Part shown: piece by piece, positions 1-12,063 of the stretch | How the letters are laid out: every line of letters starts with the position of its first letter | Numbering within the stretch: the first letter of the stretch is position 1 | Program-made: the position numbers and the translations under genes | Notes under the pieces: generated by a model | Told to the model about the DNA's origin: nothing | Databases searched by the model: none | The model's input: the letters and a program-made list of their open reading frames with translations, nothing else | NCBI GenBank assembly: GCA_023231475.1 | Contig: JALJEE010000710.1 | Location: 1-35,040, forward strand | Direction: 5' to 3' | Source: Seison nebaliae | Lineage: Eukaryota; Rotifera; Pararotatoria; Seisonacea; Seisonidae | DNA length: 35,040 nucleotides

Positions 1-1955
1 ATGTAGATAGAATGTACGTACAAATTCAGACGACCAATGTATAGGAATTTCGCGAAACACTTGTTTTTCAAATTCCAGACTTCAAAATTTTTGTACGTAA
101 AAAATACATTTTGTTCGTGTTCGTTTCCCCAGCACTAATGTCTAATACAGTATGATGTTATGTTAAGAAAATAATATCTTTGGAAATATTAGAAGGAGGA
201 AATGTTGGATAGTTAATAGGAAGACAATTTGTGATCCTTTAAAGAAATCATTAGGTAATGTCATTGGATGAGTTTTGAAGTATGTAGATATCCGATCAAT
301 TGAGCATTCAATTGATGTCACACAATCAATTTTCGGGTTACAATTTTTTCATTTGGTAGGAAAGAGATGTTTTTCAAAAAGCATCTGATAACAATAATTC
401 GAAATGAATAATTATTTATTATTAATAAATAAACTGTTAATGAGAACGTGAGAAATTTCGGAATTTTAATAAATTTATTTATACACCTTCTATTATACAT
501 TTTAGACTGACTCTCGGATTTCGTTAATGGAAATTTAATTGAACAAGCACAAACATAACTTTAGTATCAGTGCGCATGGATCATTTTTCTGTACGTAACA
601 TGATCATGGAAATTGTTAGACGTATAACTCGTACATCTTAGACTTTTATTAACAGCTATTTCTTTTATAAATTTCCACATTAATTGTCATTAAATGCACA
701 TGTAGAGCACATATACTTAACCGAATAAAATTTAAAGAAAGCATATAATATTTATCATTTAATCAGAAGATGGCATATACCAATAGATGCAATAAATTTA
801 GTCCAAATATAATTGATTAATTACCATAAACTTCTACTTTCTTTCTCATCACCATCTTCAGCTTTTTTTCCTTCGTTTCTTCTTTTTAACATTTTCATTC
901 AAAATTAAGACAAATGAAATATGATACCATTCATGGCAAAATTAGTTGAAGAAATCGTTAAGTGTCCTAATATCGAACTGTGAGACGTTTTTAAATATTG
1001 GACAAATTGTTATGATTTAAATTTATACATTCAGTTTCATTGTAATTTTACAACATTTAAAGATTCTTATTACTGATGGCGTTGTAGCTGATAACGAAGG
1101 TGCTAATTGGTAAGATTATTCTAACAATTGGTTGCACATGCATTAGGAATATATATATACGTATATTTAGGCATATTTATAAATCGATTGTAAACATTCG
1201 ATAAGTAATGATATAAGGAAAAAAGGAAAATCAATCATTCATTTGTTCACTCTTTCATTATACTTCTGTTTTAAAGACTATTCCAATTATTCAATTATTT
1301 TATTTATCTTCCGGTTAATTGTATAAGAAATTTAGTTTTCCTTTTTTCCTTTAAAATTTTTTGAAAGATACTTACGAAGAATTTTTTAGGGAATGATCAA
1401 GCAATGTAAAACTAGGATATTCTTAAATTTTTTTATGGAACCTATATGGGAATAAGTAGATTGAGAGCCAACTAATATTTGGTACTCCCCTCCAATATTC
1501 TCTCTAGCAAAGTATTATTATGAGAGTTATTGACGATATTTATGTATCTTCTAGTTGAATAAACTGGAAGAATGCAATAATAAGTAATGATAATTAAAGA
1601 TACTTCTTCTTAAGCTCATTTCCTTTTGCTATTTACTATCTGAACTTTCGTTTCCATTTTTGGGTTGTTGATTCATCTTCTTTATTTTTCCTATCTGCAC
1701 ATAATTTGACTCTATAGTAAGTTCTTCTTTTAGATGCTACATTCTTATATTCTTCTCACAAAAGACACAATGGAAATATATGTGCACTAATTAATAAGAA
1801 CACAATGAAACATCCTTTCAGTCTGTAATTACCTTTAAAACAAAAATTGTCTAATTAGACAATAAATCGACAAGGTCAAACTTGACAAAGATCTTTGGCA
1901 AATTCTCAGAAAATAATTTTTCTCCTAATATAAATAAGAATACTATTGAATAACA
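1..1955. other. Intergenic, no gene seen
   Basis: AT-rich DNA with frequent stops in all frames and only short open frames. No recognisable protein, tRNA or repeat array was found. It must contain at least part of the upstream region of the first potassium channel gene. A TATAAATA word lies at 1929-1936, only 20 nt before that gene's ATG, which is too close to be a normal TATA box. Confidence 0.6.
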
Positions 1956-3362
1956 ATGTTCTCGACTACTCAATCCATACCAATTGAGAGGACTGCCAAT
2001 AAGACAACGGATGATGACGACAAATTAACCAAAAAACGACGTTCAATGTCCAAGTCCAGACAAAAATATCATCCAGAAGATATTGTTAATTTCAGGAAGA
2101 TTGTTGGATGCGAATTAAGTGAGAGAATCGTAATTAATGTAAGTGGAATGAGATTTCAAACACAATTGAAGACTCTCAATACCTTTTCAAATACTCTACT
2201 CGGTGATCCAAAACGAAGAATCAGATATTACGATCCTTTAAGAAACGAATATTTTTTCGATCGAAATCGACCAAGTTTCGATGCAATTCTTTATTACTAT
2301 CAATCAAATGGACGACTTAGACGACCAGCCACCGTTCCTGTTGATGATTTCACTCAAGAAATCAGATTTTTTGAGCTCGGCGAGGAGGCATATAATAAAT
2401 TCCGAGAGGAAGAAGGATTTAGTGCAGAAGAGACTTGTATCCTTCCACAAAATGAAGTAATGAGACGAATCTGGTTGTTATTAGAATATCCTGAAACATC
2501 AAATGGTGCAAGATTAATAGCAATCATTTCAGTGTTCGTTATAGTTTTATCAATCGTTATTTTTTGTCTTGAAACATTACCACATTTTAAACGATATCAT
2601 GTCATTGAACGAATTGGCCATCATGGAAAGAATGTTACAACAATTTCTGAAATGGATACACCTGAAATGAATGAACCATTCTTTCTTATCGAATCATGTT
2701 GTATCATTTGGTTTACATTGGAATATTTTGTTCGATTATGTAGTTCACCTGATAAATTGAAGTTTATGAAATCGATCATGAATCTCATCGACATAGCGGC
2801 AATAGTTCCTTTCTTCATTTCACTTAATACCGTTATCAATGGTTCATCATCGGATTCAGTAACAAATCAAGCAACATCTCTCGCCATTTTACGTTGTGTT
2901 CGATTGATTCGAGTATTTCGTATATTTAAATTGAGTAGACATTCGAAAGGTTTACAGATAGTGGGCCAAACTCTCAGAGCAAGTCTTCAGGAATTGGGAT
3001 TATTAATATTCTTCCTCTTATTAGGCGTTATTCTTTATTCTTCTGCTGTATATTTTGCTGAAGCTGGAATTGAAGCATCGCAATTCAAAAGTATTCCTGA
3101 TGCATTCTGGTGGGCGATGGCTACAATGACAACCGTTGGTTATGGGGATATGACGCCAATAGGTTTCTGGGGAAAGATTGTGGGTTCGGCATGTTCAATT
3201 ACTGGTCTATTGATGATAGCACTACCGGTTCCAGTAATTGTATCGAATTTCAATTATTTTTATCATCGTGGAACGGAAGATGATCAAATGAAATTAATGA
3301 AAGAAAAAACGGAATCCGACGATTCTATAAACTGTGATCTTTATCAAACATCTTTTGATTGA
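1956..3362 (+). CDS. Kv1/Shaker-type voltage-gated potassium channel alpha subunit
   Basis: An intronless 468-residue channel subunit, expected to tetramerise in the plasma membrane and open on depolarisation to pass K+. Domains in order: a 56-residue charged N-terminus; the T1 tetramerisation domain at about 57-155 ([10 protein letters not shown], then [16 protein letters not shown]); S1 at 187-207; S2 at 242-262; S3 at 274-293; S4 at 308-331 with regularly spaced Arg/Lys ([20 protein letters not shown]); S5 at 345-367; a pore loop with the canonical filter TVGYGD (Tyr396); and S6 with the Kv-type PVP bend at 424-426. The length is typical for Kv1. The ATG at 1956 follows an in-frame TGA at 1947. 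There is no obvious C-terminal PDZ ligand; the protein ends YQTSFD. A sequon (NVT) sits in the S1-S2 loop. A paralogue lies 2.2 kb downstream on the same strand. Family call very firm; an extra 5' coding exon cannot be excluded. Confidence 0.95.
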   Translation: MFSTTQSIPIERTANKTTDDDDKLTKKRRSMSKSRQKYHPEDIVNFRKIVGCELSERIVINVSGMRFQTQLKTLNTFSNTLLGDPKRRIRYYDPLRNEYFFDRNRPSFDAILYYYQSNGRLRRPATVPVDDFTQEIRFFELGEEAYNKFREEEGFSAEETCILPQNEVMRRIWLLLEYPETSNGARLIAIISVFVIVLSIVIFCLETLPHFKRYHVIERIGHHGKNVTTISEMDTPEMNEPFFLIESCCIIWFTLEYFVRLCSSPDKLKFMKSIMNLIDIAAIVPFFISLNTVINGSSSDSVTNQATSLAILRCVRLIRVFRIFKLSRHSKGLQIVGQTLRASLQELGLLIFFLLLGVILYSSAVYFAEAGIEASQFKSIPDAFWWAMATMTTVGYGDMTPIGFWGKIVGSACSITGLLMIALPVPVIVSNFNYFYHRGTEDDQMKLMKEKTESDDSINCDLYQTSFD

Positions 3363-3377
3363 AATAAATAAAATAAA
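3363..3377 (+). terminator. Poly(A) signal cluster after the first Kv1 gene
   Basis: Three overlapping AATAAA hexamers start immediately after the TGA stop (3363, 3367 and 3372). They would give a very short 3' UTR. Function is inferred from the hexamer and its position only. Confidence 0.45.
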
Positions 3378-5536
3378 TTCGATGAAAGTTCTATTGTTGC
3401 TATTCTTTTTTTTCTTCGTCTTTCAGGATTTTCAGGAGGAAATTCAGCAAATCAAGCGAAATAAATGATATTTAAATGATTCAATTTCCTTCAATATAAT
3501 ATGTTATTAATTGCTTACAGGTGTTTCTCATATGCCAGTGAAATTTTCAAAAAATTGTTCCCATTCAATCATTGCTTCCCTTCCTCTTTCTTCTTTTTCT
3601 TTCTGGGAAATATAAAAAGATTTTTTTCGTTTTCACAACCATATTATTCACAATAGAATTATTTATGTTCCCCACGACTATGACTAGAACTTATACATCA
3701 TCTAATCTTCACTACCTTAACAATAATTCGATGTCCGTCATTTTTGAATGAATCTCTAATTGTAACATCTTTTTTTCCGCAATTGTTGAAATGTTTCGTG
3801 TATTGTTAAATAAGGATTAAATGAATAAATAAACTATCGTTTCGATCTTTCGTTAAAGGGAATTTCCCAATTTAAAAGATTTTCTGAATAAAAATTAAAG
3901 GGGAGAAAGAAAACAACATTCGATATAGAAAGGAAAGAAACAGCAACAGATCCCTAATAATTCATGTAATCGCTTTCGTCTAAATTTCTAGAAAGATCTA
4001 TGTTTATGTTTGCAAATTAATTTGCTTTTCAGGAATATGTTAGTGATTGTTACATGCCACTACATTTTGATCTTACAGATCTTACTGTTAGTCTTTAGGC
4101 ATTCATCTTTCTTTCATATTTCTTTTGAATATTCATCAGTTTAGTTTAGATTTTCCATTATAAAATTAATTAGAGGAAAAGAATAATTAGATAAAAAATG
4201 ATTAGATAATTGAGTAAGACATTGGTAGAGTGAACAGCGTTAGATTATTTATTGATTATAAGAAATTAGTCTGAAGCTTATGTGAAGAGAAGGAGGGAAA
4301 GGTAAGACAAAATTCATTATCTTTTAGACTTTTAGTCAAAGACAGTTCTTGTACGGATAGTTTGGTTCCAATTTGTTCCATTTCTTCCACATTTTCGAAC
4401 ATTATTCCATCAACGAATTCGATTAGAGATTATTATTATCTCATAAATTCCTCATCATTAATAACAACCGTATAATTAATTCAATGAAAAGTAGGAAAGT
4501 GATAAGTCACCCTGGACATCCATATTACAATGGTTCTAAGTTGCCATTCATTTTCTGTTCTTTCCGTTCATTGTGCTTATGATACAGATGCAGACGGATT
4601 CTTCGTTGAGTTATGCTCTTCATTCCGTAAAACTTTCTAATTATCTTCCCTATTTTTTTACTTAGCAGTAAGAGATACGATGCACATATAATATACTGAC
4701 GTATTCATATTACATGACCGGAATATGAAATAAAGACGGAAAGCAAAAAAAGAAACTGGATGAATAAGAATATAGAAATCGTTATATGCTTCTTTCTATC
4801 CCCATATACTATGCAGATTCCCAATTCCGTTATTAATGTTAATACTAATATTATTAGTTGAATAAGTAATCGAAATGAAAAGGAAAAATGGAAAGTAATC
4901 GGATCGAACTATATATAATTTAAATGAACACTCTCAACCCAACTTTCAACCATCAATCTAACTTCCTCTATAAAATCCTTACGATACTCAGTTTTGTGAT
5001 GGGAGAAAATGATATAATAAATCTTAATATAGAGTATTATAGATCAGTTGAGAAATAATTACGGTTGAGAATTACAGTTATTATTATCAATCAATCTTTA
5101 TAAATTTTTGATTGTACCATCCATCGAATTTTTATAGAATTATACGGTTCATTTAGATATTTCAAAAAACAAAATTCCATAACTTTTCGTCTATCTAGCC
5201 AAGATAAATTACTCCAAAAAAACAATCTATTTTATTCCATTTTTTCTTAGGCGAACAATTGACTCTCTTTTAATCTTTTTGCAGCTTCCTTATAATTTGT
5301 TAAAAACATAAATTAGCATCTCTCGTCTCTTATTGTGTTTCGTTTGTCGAAAGGAATTCATTATTCAATTCGATCGTATATCGGTCATGTTGATTTAAAT
5401 GAATGATAATTCTGAATGCCTGTCGATAATTTCTCAAGAGAAAAATATAAATATGAAGAAATTTAATTCTATTTGGAAATAGATGTCCAATCTCATTTCG
5501 CCATAGACCAATTTTCACAATTCCAATTATCTCCAA
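3378..5536. other. Intergenic between the two Kv1 genes
   Basis: About 2.2 kb of AT-rich DNA with no supported gene. An acceptor-like polypyrimidine tract ending in TTTCAG sits near 3425, just past the first channel's stop. It could mark an alternative 3' exon, but no donor or conserved coding frame could be paired with it. The rest holds only short chance open frames. Confidence 0.5.
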
Positions 5537-6856
5537 ATGACATCAATCCTTTGTGCTTCTCACATTTTCGGAAGTGAATTAAGCGAAAGAATAACAATCA
5601 ATATATCTGGTCAGAAATATGAAACACAACTGAAAACACTTAATCGATTCTCAAATACGTTGTTAGGCGATCCTAAACGCCGGATCCAATTTTACGATTC
5701 GGTCAAAAATGAATATTTCTTCGATAGAAATCGCTCAAGTTTCGATGCAATTCTCTATTATTATCAATCGAAAGGACGATTAAAGAGACCGGCTACAGTT
5801 TCCGTTGAAGAATTTAGCGAGGAAATTAAATTTTTTGAATTGGGTGAGAAAGTTTTTAAAAAGTTTCGGGCAGACGAAGGTTTTGAAGATGTCTCAACAA
5901 AAGAATTACCAAAAAATGAAATGAAACGTCGAATTTGGTTATTGATGGAGTATCCCGATTCGTCGAATGGAGCACGAGCAATTGCAGTTATTTCAATTTT
6001 TATTATCATAGTTTCGATCGCAACATTCTGTTTGGAAACGTTACCGATGTTCACGACATATGCAGTACGGATATTAAATAATGAAACAGAAATTATTCCG
6101 GACAATCTCCCAAATATTCATGAACCATTCTTTATAGTGGAGACAATATGTGTCACTTGGTTTTGCATTGAATTATTAGCAAGACTTTTATCCACACCAA
6201 ATGTCAAACAATTTGTAAGTTCAATTATGAATGTCATCGATATTCTTGCTGTCTTTCCATATTTTGCTGCCTTAAGAACTTTGTTACAAGACGATGAATT
6301 CGTTTCAGAGAGTATCTCTCTAACTTTTCTTCGTTGTATACGATTAATTCGTGTATTCCGCATATTTAAGCTTAGTCGCCATTCAAAAGGATTACAAATT
6401 TTGGGTCAAACTCTACGAGCAAGTATGAGAGAATTGGCGTTGCTAATCTTCTTCTTGTTCATTGGTGTAATATTATTTTCGGCGGCAATCTATTTCGCAG
6501 AAATTGATGTTGACGATTCACAATTTGTGAGTGTGCCTAGTGCGTTTTGGTGGGCGATGATCACCATGACAACGGTTGGCTTGGGTGATCTATCGCCAAA
6601 AAACTTTTGGGGTAAAATTGTGGGTTCTGGATGTTCAATTGTTGGTATGTTAATGATTGCTTTACCCGTTCCCGTTATTGTTTCGAATTTCAATTATTTT
6701 TATCATCGAGAACGAGATCGAAAGAATTGTCGACGTGATGAATATGAACGCGCACAGAAGAAGTTGAATGCCACCAATTCATCATCATCAGGAAACTACT
6801 CAAATGTCAATGAAAGTTATGACACTAAAACACATTATACGATTGACCTGACATAA
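5537..6856 (+). CDS. Kv1/Shaker-type potassium channel with variant GLGD selectivity filter
   Basis: An intronless 439-residue paralogue of the upstream channel. T1 begins almost at once (about residue 17), so the N-terminal extension of the sister, where a fast-inactivation peptide could lie, is missing. T1 spans about 17-115, S1 about 148-168, S2 about 197-217, S3 about 229-247, S4 about 261-283 with all the main charges ([20 protein letters not shown]), S5 about 298-320 and S6 to about 385 with PVP at 377-379. The pore helix ([10 protein letters not shown]) is normal, but the filter reads TVGLGD with Leu349 (TTG codon at 6581-6583) where nearly all Kv channels have Tyr. The frame is uninterrupted and codon use resembles the neighbour, so this is a maintained gene rather than a pseudogene. 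T1 similarity suggests it could co-assemble with the sister subunit (inference). The start is preceded by an in-frame TAG at 5504; a missing 5' exon is possible. Confidence 0.93.
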   Translation: MTSILCASHIFGSELSERITINISGQKYETQLKTLNRFSNTLLGDPKRRIQFYDSVKNEYFFDRNRSSFDAILYYYQSKGRLKRPATVSVEEFSEEIKFFELGEKVFKKFRADEGFEDVSTKELPKNEMKRRIWLLMEYPDSSNGARAIAVISIFIIIVSIATFCLETLPMFTTYAVRILNNETEIIPDNLPNIHEPFFIVETICVTWFCIELLARLLSTPNVKQFVSSIMNVIDILAVFPYFAALRTLLQDDEFVSESISLTFLRCIRLIRVFRIFKLSRHSKGLQILGQTLRASMRELALLIFFLFIGVILFSAAIYFAEIDVDDSQFVSVPSAFWWAMITMTTVGLGDLSPKNFWGKIVGSGCSIVGMLMIALPVPVIVSNFNYFYHRERDRKNCRRDEYERAQKKLNATNSSSSGNYSNVNESYDTKTHYTIDLT

Positions 6857-9463
6857 ATACTAAAAAATGTTAAAGAATTGTTTCTCTTAAAAATGAGAGA
6901 AACATATAAAATTTCAATAATTGTAATATCAAAATATTTCCTCTTCCTCAATTGATAATCGTTTGAGAAATAGCAAACGTAAAGAAGTACAAACGATATG
7001 AACGATAAACGGTGTGAAGTACGAAAGATTATCGACAATTACTAATCAAAACAAAAATTTATTCTCAACATTTATTAACTCCTTCAAATCTAAAATAATT
7101 CTCAGTTTTTCCTTTTTATTAATAAAATATGAAATTCTGTTTATTATTATCGAGTGATAATTGGGAATGAAGTTCTTCTCTCAAATTACTTTTTATAAAT
7201 AAAATTTCTTAAAAAACGTTCTTTTATATTACTTATTAACTTTTATCGATTACCGCAACAACTATTACTAAACGATTAATCGTTCCCGAATCTTTCATTA
7301 ATCATATAAAAAGTCTATTCTACTTTTTTTAACTAACTGCCGAGTTACGTAAATAGCATTTTAATTGTCATTTAGTTAAGTGGTGTGACAAGTGGAAATG
7401 AATCTTGACCAAAATGGTAGATACTAAAATTTGAATTGTGTAAAACAATAACAAAAAAATGAAGAGGAATGATTTATGAATTATTTTTATATCACTTTCA
7501 ACAACACTCTTCAAACCGAGAAGAAACATCGACATTCTTTCTCTCAAGTAATTGTATTTGAAACGAAAATTATCCCACCTCAAAATGGGAAGGAAGATAA
7601 ATACCAATTATTTTCATATGGTTAACTTTGATTGCGAGATAAATTGTTCATAGGTAATGCATATGAAAATTATATTTGCTATAATAATAAATATATATTT
7701 ATTTCAAACGGACAACAATTAAGAGAAAATTAGACGATCGATGGGAAATTTTGTTTTGGAGCAAAAATTTCCTTCTAATTTAATTTGCTTCAAGATACTT
7801 TCCTTTAACGAGATATAAAGAAACAGTATATATGGGGAATGGCGTTTTCGTGGGAAAATCTGTTCGTAACCTGATTTTCCACATTTCTTAATGTTATCCA
7901 ACTCCACTCCATTAGAGTGGATCTCACAATCGTAAATAAATAGATACACGTTCGAGATTGTTGTTGTAATAAGAAAATTATCTAATTTTCCAATTTAATT
8001 TGAAGGAAGGAGAGGTATGTTAAGTTTGGAGGTGATGTTTATAAGTGAAAAAATTTCAAATCTACTAATGTTATTGGCCTCATTTCTTCACAATTATTAT
8101 GTTTGTAGTGAAGACGAGAAGAGAACGGTTAAATCGTTGTCTGATTAATAGTTGACGATGAACTGATATTGAGGATAATTGAATAAGCAAAATGAAAACA
8201 ATCCTTTATTTCTCCATTGTTCAAGTACAACTTTCCTCCAGTCTGATACAGTTTTCGAATTGTATTTAAGTGCAAATTGAACAAGGGAAAATCGAATTTC
8301 AACTATCGATCATAATTTTCCATAACTCATCAAATATTCTTCAATGCTTTTTAGCTAGTTGTTGATGTTGTCTAATTGAAACTAGGTGTCATATTGATCA
8401 GTGTCGAAGAACTTTCCGATGATATTCGATGTGAGAATAATGACGAATACAAAAGAAAATTGAAGAAGTTCCTCGTTGTAAATTGAAAGACGACGATGAT
8501 CCCGAAAAAAATAAAATGGATAGCACGTATGTCTATCTTCTATTTGTATTTGTATGGGATATGGAAGTTAATAAGATAAGGATGAAACTTTATTATTCAC
8601 TCTAATTCTCATCATTATTATCCCCTTTTCTCGTTCATACAGTTACGGTATTTCTCAACCATCAGATGGTTGACTAGTCGTTTGAGAAGAGCGAAAAAAA
8701 GTCGATGAAATCCGATAACTAATTTCGAAGTTCGATAACCGCGACTTATCTGTCTGTGTATTGCCTCGAAAAAATCAATAAATGAAACATGTATCATACA
8801 TAAAAATGATAAGTTCTTTTTGCCAACCTTCATCTAATTTATTTTCTGTTAAAGTTTAATATTCGATCGATTTTCATTGTTGATTCTATCTTAAATTCAT
8901 CTGAATTCCTTTTCTTCCCATTCATCTATGACAATGTCTATGACTCTTCTGTCGTTGTTGTTATTATTATTATTGTTATGTGAATTGAGAGAATGGAATA
9001 CTTCAATACTTTTAAATTTCATTTTCCTTCCGTTTTCCTTCCGTTATGACGAATAACGATTATAATCACAAAATAGTTTTTTTATCAGAAACTTCTATTT
9101 CGATTTTTATCACTCAACTAAACTTCTTATTTTGTCATATACATATTTCACATAAATAAACAGGAAGAAGAAAAAGGAAAGGATGATAATTATTTTAGAT
9201 AAAACAATCGATATCGATCAATTGGTATGACATAATAGTTTAATATTCTCATTAATAATTTTCCTCAATGGCTAATCCATCTATCAATTCTTCTATCAAT
9301 TTAATTATGAAATCTTAGAAATGATTGTAGGAAGAAAATAGTTTATTATTCGAATTAACTATCAATTTGTATCAATCAACAGCCGAAATAAACAATAACA
9401 ATTCTAAAAAAAAAAGGAAGATTTTTCCCACAAAATCTTTTTTAATTCCCAAATCGTTGTCAC
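6857..9463. other. Intergenic, no convincing gene
   Basis: 2.6 kb of AT-rich DNA. It includes the poly(A) signal of the second channel gene at 7121. A short coding-like stretch at 8386-8477 is flanked by AG and GTAAAT but has no partner exon. A simple TTG/TTA trinucleotide run lies near 8955-8980. Other open frames are short and look like chance. Confidence 0.5.
7121..7126 (+). terminator. Candidate poly(A) signal of the second Kv1 gene
   Basis: AATAAA about 265 nt after the stop codon and the first canonical hexamer downstream of it on this strand. Assigned by position only. Confidence 0.3.
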
Positions 9464-11980
9464 ATGTCGTCTATAACGGAAAATATTCGAGAATTATCCG
9501 ACTTCTTCCAACAACGACCTTATTTACCTTTATCAAAAACTAACAATGAAGCACGACATTTTCGTATTTCATATGAACATTCTCCTGAGACGAGCATTGG
9601 ATATCCTTCACGAGAGATGAACAACAAACAACGCAAACATGGAACAATCTCTTCACTAATCCAGTTCTCCAACGATCCATTGAAAAACGTAGTTTGTATG
9701 GAGAATGAAGAAATTATTAATGATACATCGATGTATGACAATCTGAAATACTATGGCTATTACATCAATTCATCATTCTCCGGTGACGGGATGAATAGTG
9801 GGAGATGGAGGAAATTTATGAATATTGATGGAGATTCTGATGAAAAAGAAGGGGAACTAAAGGGAAGAAGAAATGAGAAAAATAATAAATCTATTTCCAA
9901 TTCACATAAAGATAATGTAAGAAAAGCTCTCCCAACTGACTTGCTATTATGTAAGGAAGGTGAGAAACGTCCACATCGAACATCAGATTGCTGTCGAAGC
10001 AGTAAAGAAGAGAATCGAATCTATCATCCAAAGATTATTATACCAGACGATTTGTCTTCAGAAGAAATTGATAATTTGCATATTAACACCATTTCGACCC
10101 CTCACAATTACAATAGGACGAACAATAAGAAGTCGGAGTTTGATGATTGTGTGGAAGAAGAATATTCGAAAACAAATTTTGAAAGAGGAAAGAAAAGATC
10201 AAAGAAGAAACTTGTGAATAAAGACGAATATAAATCGTTAATTGAACTTCATCAAATATTAGCAAATTGTCAAAAGTTCGATAAGAAACATCAATTTAAC
10301 AATTTTCCAAATGTGGAAATGAGAGAAGGTAGACAGAATACTTGTCAACCACAACCACATCAAACAACTCGAACTTCACATTTATACGCCCGTCAAACAT
10401 TAAAGAACGATCAACAAAATAAACAACCTGAACGCAAGAAGCAACAACAACCAACTCATCAAACTTACAATTTCAATCATCGACCATCAAATAAGTGGTT
10501 CGGTGACAAGCCTACTAAACATTCGGTATTGAGAGACAAGACGAATGAGAGAATTCTAAGAAGGAAAAGTCAATCATTAATTGATAATCGGATAACGAAC
10601 AGTTGTAATTCCGAGTTTTATTACGCGACAAACAAATTTAATACATCCTCATATCGGTCAAACATCTCTCACGAATCATCGCAATTAAAATATAGAAAAG
10701 AAAAACATCAACAAAAGTATCATGAACACAAAAAATTAAACTTGCAACAACCGATTTTCGATCATCATAAGAAATACTCATTAAAATTAGGAAGAGTTAA
10801 CAAAAAGAATAAAGTTAATGAGATACCGTTCATAACGACGACGCTCCATAAGATGACAGCTCATCCTTTAGTTTCAATAACTCCAAATAAACTGTTACAT
10901 ACCTCCTCCACCGTTACTTATACTACCCCATCATCATACTTCACGAGATTAAGGAAGAAAATACGAAAGAATCGCAAACGGTTGAGACGACGACGAATTG
11001 AAGCGAAAAAGATACAATCCATCTCCATGACGACTACTTCCACAACTGAAACATTAACAGACGAACGACATACAAATACCAATCCTTTCTCCAACACATC
11101 ATCACAGAATTATTTGAATTATCTTTATCAGAATAAACTGTTGGATAAAAGTCGACAATTTCCTGTTTCAATATTTACAACTTCCATTGACGACAATGAA
11201 TCAATGGAGAGACCTGTATCTTTATCCTCATCAACTGAAACTTATAAACTGAAGAATCCAGCAGCATATCATCGCTTAAAAGAATTGAGTAATTCTATTC
11301 AACCTCCGAAGGTCTTCGATAATGAACAATTTGTTATTGAAAACAATTATCATCAAAAGAATCATGAAAAAAGAAATTTAATTGTTAATCGTTTTACTTC
11401 ATCGAAATTTTCATTCCGTCCTAAACAATCGAATACTCAACTCCTACAAAATTATTATAAGAAACATCGCAAATATATTTCAAATGTGAACAATAATAAT
11501 TCTAAAAATTGTTATTCCAAAATCAAACGTTTCATACAATCATGTCTCGATTCGAATATTTTCCTCTTTTTCCTCATATCACTCTTCATTGTCATTTGTA
11601 TAGTCGCCTCAATCTTCCTATGGTATTATTTGAAATTATTGAAATATCATCAATTTGCTAAAAGCTCATTAACATCAAATAACGAAAATCGGAATGAATC
11701 ACTTCAAAATTTTACTGCAAAGAATCCGTCCGAATGGTTTCCCTTATTGTCAACATCTAAATTTCCTGTAAATGGAACAAGGAAAATTTTTTTTAAAAAA
11801 GGTCAAAATCTCTATAGGAATAAATCATCTGAAATGTTTTCAGATCAAATGGTTGAAATTTCACTCGATAATAAAAAGTTCCAAGAACCAACATTTTATA
11901 GAACTTTTTATGAAACATCCAATGCCAACTCAGAAAAAGGCGATAAATTTTTTTATACTAATGGTCATCCTATATTGTAA
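9464..11980 (+). CDS. Orphan basic low-complexity protein with one transmembrane segment
   Basis: An uninterrupted 838-codon frame starting at an ATG. Not recognised as any known family. The first 690 or so residues are hydrophilic, rich in Lys, Arg, Asn, Ser and His, and probably disordered. They include a dense basic cluster at about 493-515 (RLRKKIRKNRKRLRRRR) that could be a nuclear signal or bind acidic lipid or nucleic acid. One strong hydrophobic stretch at about 699-723 (IFLFFLISLFIVICIVASIF) is flanked by Lys/Arg on both sides. The last 115 residues contain several N-glycosylation sequons (NES, NFT, NGT, NKS), compatible with a type II membrane protein whose short C-terminus is outside, though topology is not certain. 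There is no signal peptide. A 2.5-kb frame in DNA this AT-rich is most unlikely by chance, so the gene is probably real; its function is unknown. AATAAA signals follow the stop closely. Confidence 0.8.
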   Translation: MSSITENIRELSDFFQQRPYLPLSKTNNEARHFRISYEHSPETSIGYPSREMNNKQRKHGTISSLIQFSNDPLKNVVCMENEEIINDTSMYDNLKYYGYYINSSFSGDGMNSGRWRKFMNIDGDSDEKEGELKGRRNEKNNKSISNSHKDNVRKALPTDLLLCKEGEKRPHRTSDCCRSSKEENRIYHPKIIIPDDLSSEEIDNLHINTISTPHNYNRTNNKKSEFDDCVEEEYSKTNFERGKKRSKKKLVNKDEYKSLIELHQILANCQKFDKKHQFNNFPNVEMREGRQNTCQPQPHQTTRTSHLYARQTLKNDQQNKQPERKKQQQPTHQTYNFNHRPSNKWFGDKPTKHSVLRDKTNERILRRKSQSLIDNRITNSCNSEFYYATNKFNTSSYRSNISHESSQLKYRKEKHQQKYHEHKKLNLQQPIFDHHKKYSLKLGRVNKKNKVNEIPFITTTLHKMTAHPLVSITPNKLLHTSSTVTYTTPSSYFTRLRKKIRKNRKRLRRRRIEAKKIQSISMTTTSTTETLTDERHTNTNPFSNTSSQNYLNYLYQNKLLDKSRQFPVSIFTTSIDDNESMERPVSLSSSTETYKLKNPAAYHRLKELSNSIQPPKVFDNEQFVIENNYHQKNHEKRNLIVNRFTSSKFSFRPKQSNTQLLQNYYKKHRKYISNVNNNNSKNCYSKIKRFIQSCLDSNIFLFFLISLFIVICIVASIFLWYYLKLLKYHQFAKSSLTSNNENRNESLQNFTAKNPSEWFPLLSTSKFPVNGTRKIFFKKGQNLYRNKSSEMFSDQMVEISLDNKKFQEPTFYRTFYETSNANSEKGDKFFYTNGHPIL

Positions 11981-11991
11981 AAAATTTCATA

Positions 11992-12063
11992 AATAAATTT
12001 CATGGAAATATTGTGAATTTTATTAAACACCCATTTATCAATTGAATTGATATTGAAAATAAA
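11992..12063 (+). terminator. Poly(A) signals after the orphan membrane-protein gene
   Basis: AATAAA occurs at 11992-11997, twelve bases after the TAA stop, and again at 12058-12063. Either could direct 3' end formation; the assignment rests on sequence and position. Confidence 0.45.

Noticed and set aside
298-320. ATTGAGCATTCAATT shared with 12470-12484
   Set aside because: One shared 15-mer between two AT-rich stretches in 35 kb is expected by chance and the flanks do not match.
2000-2025. DDDDK enterokinase-like site in the first channel's N-terminus
   Set aside because: A short acidic run on the cytosolic side of a channel; the protease would never meet it. Chance match.
8386-8477. Coding-like segment flanked by AG and GTAAAT
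   Set aside because: Only 92 nt, no neighbouring exon in a compatible phase on either side and no recognisable protein similarity.
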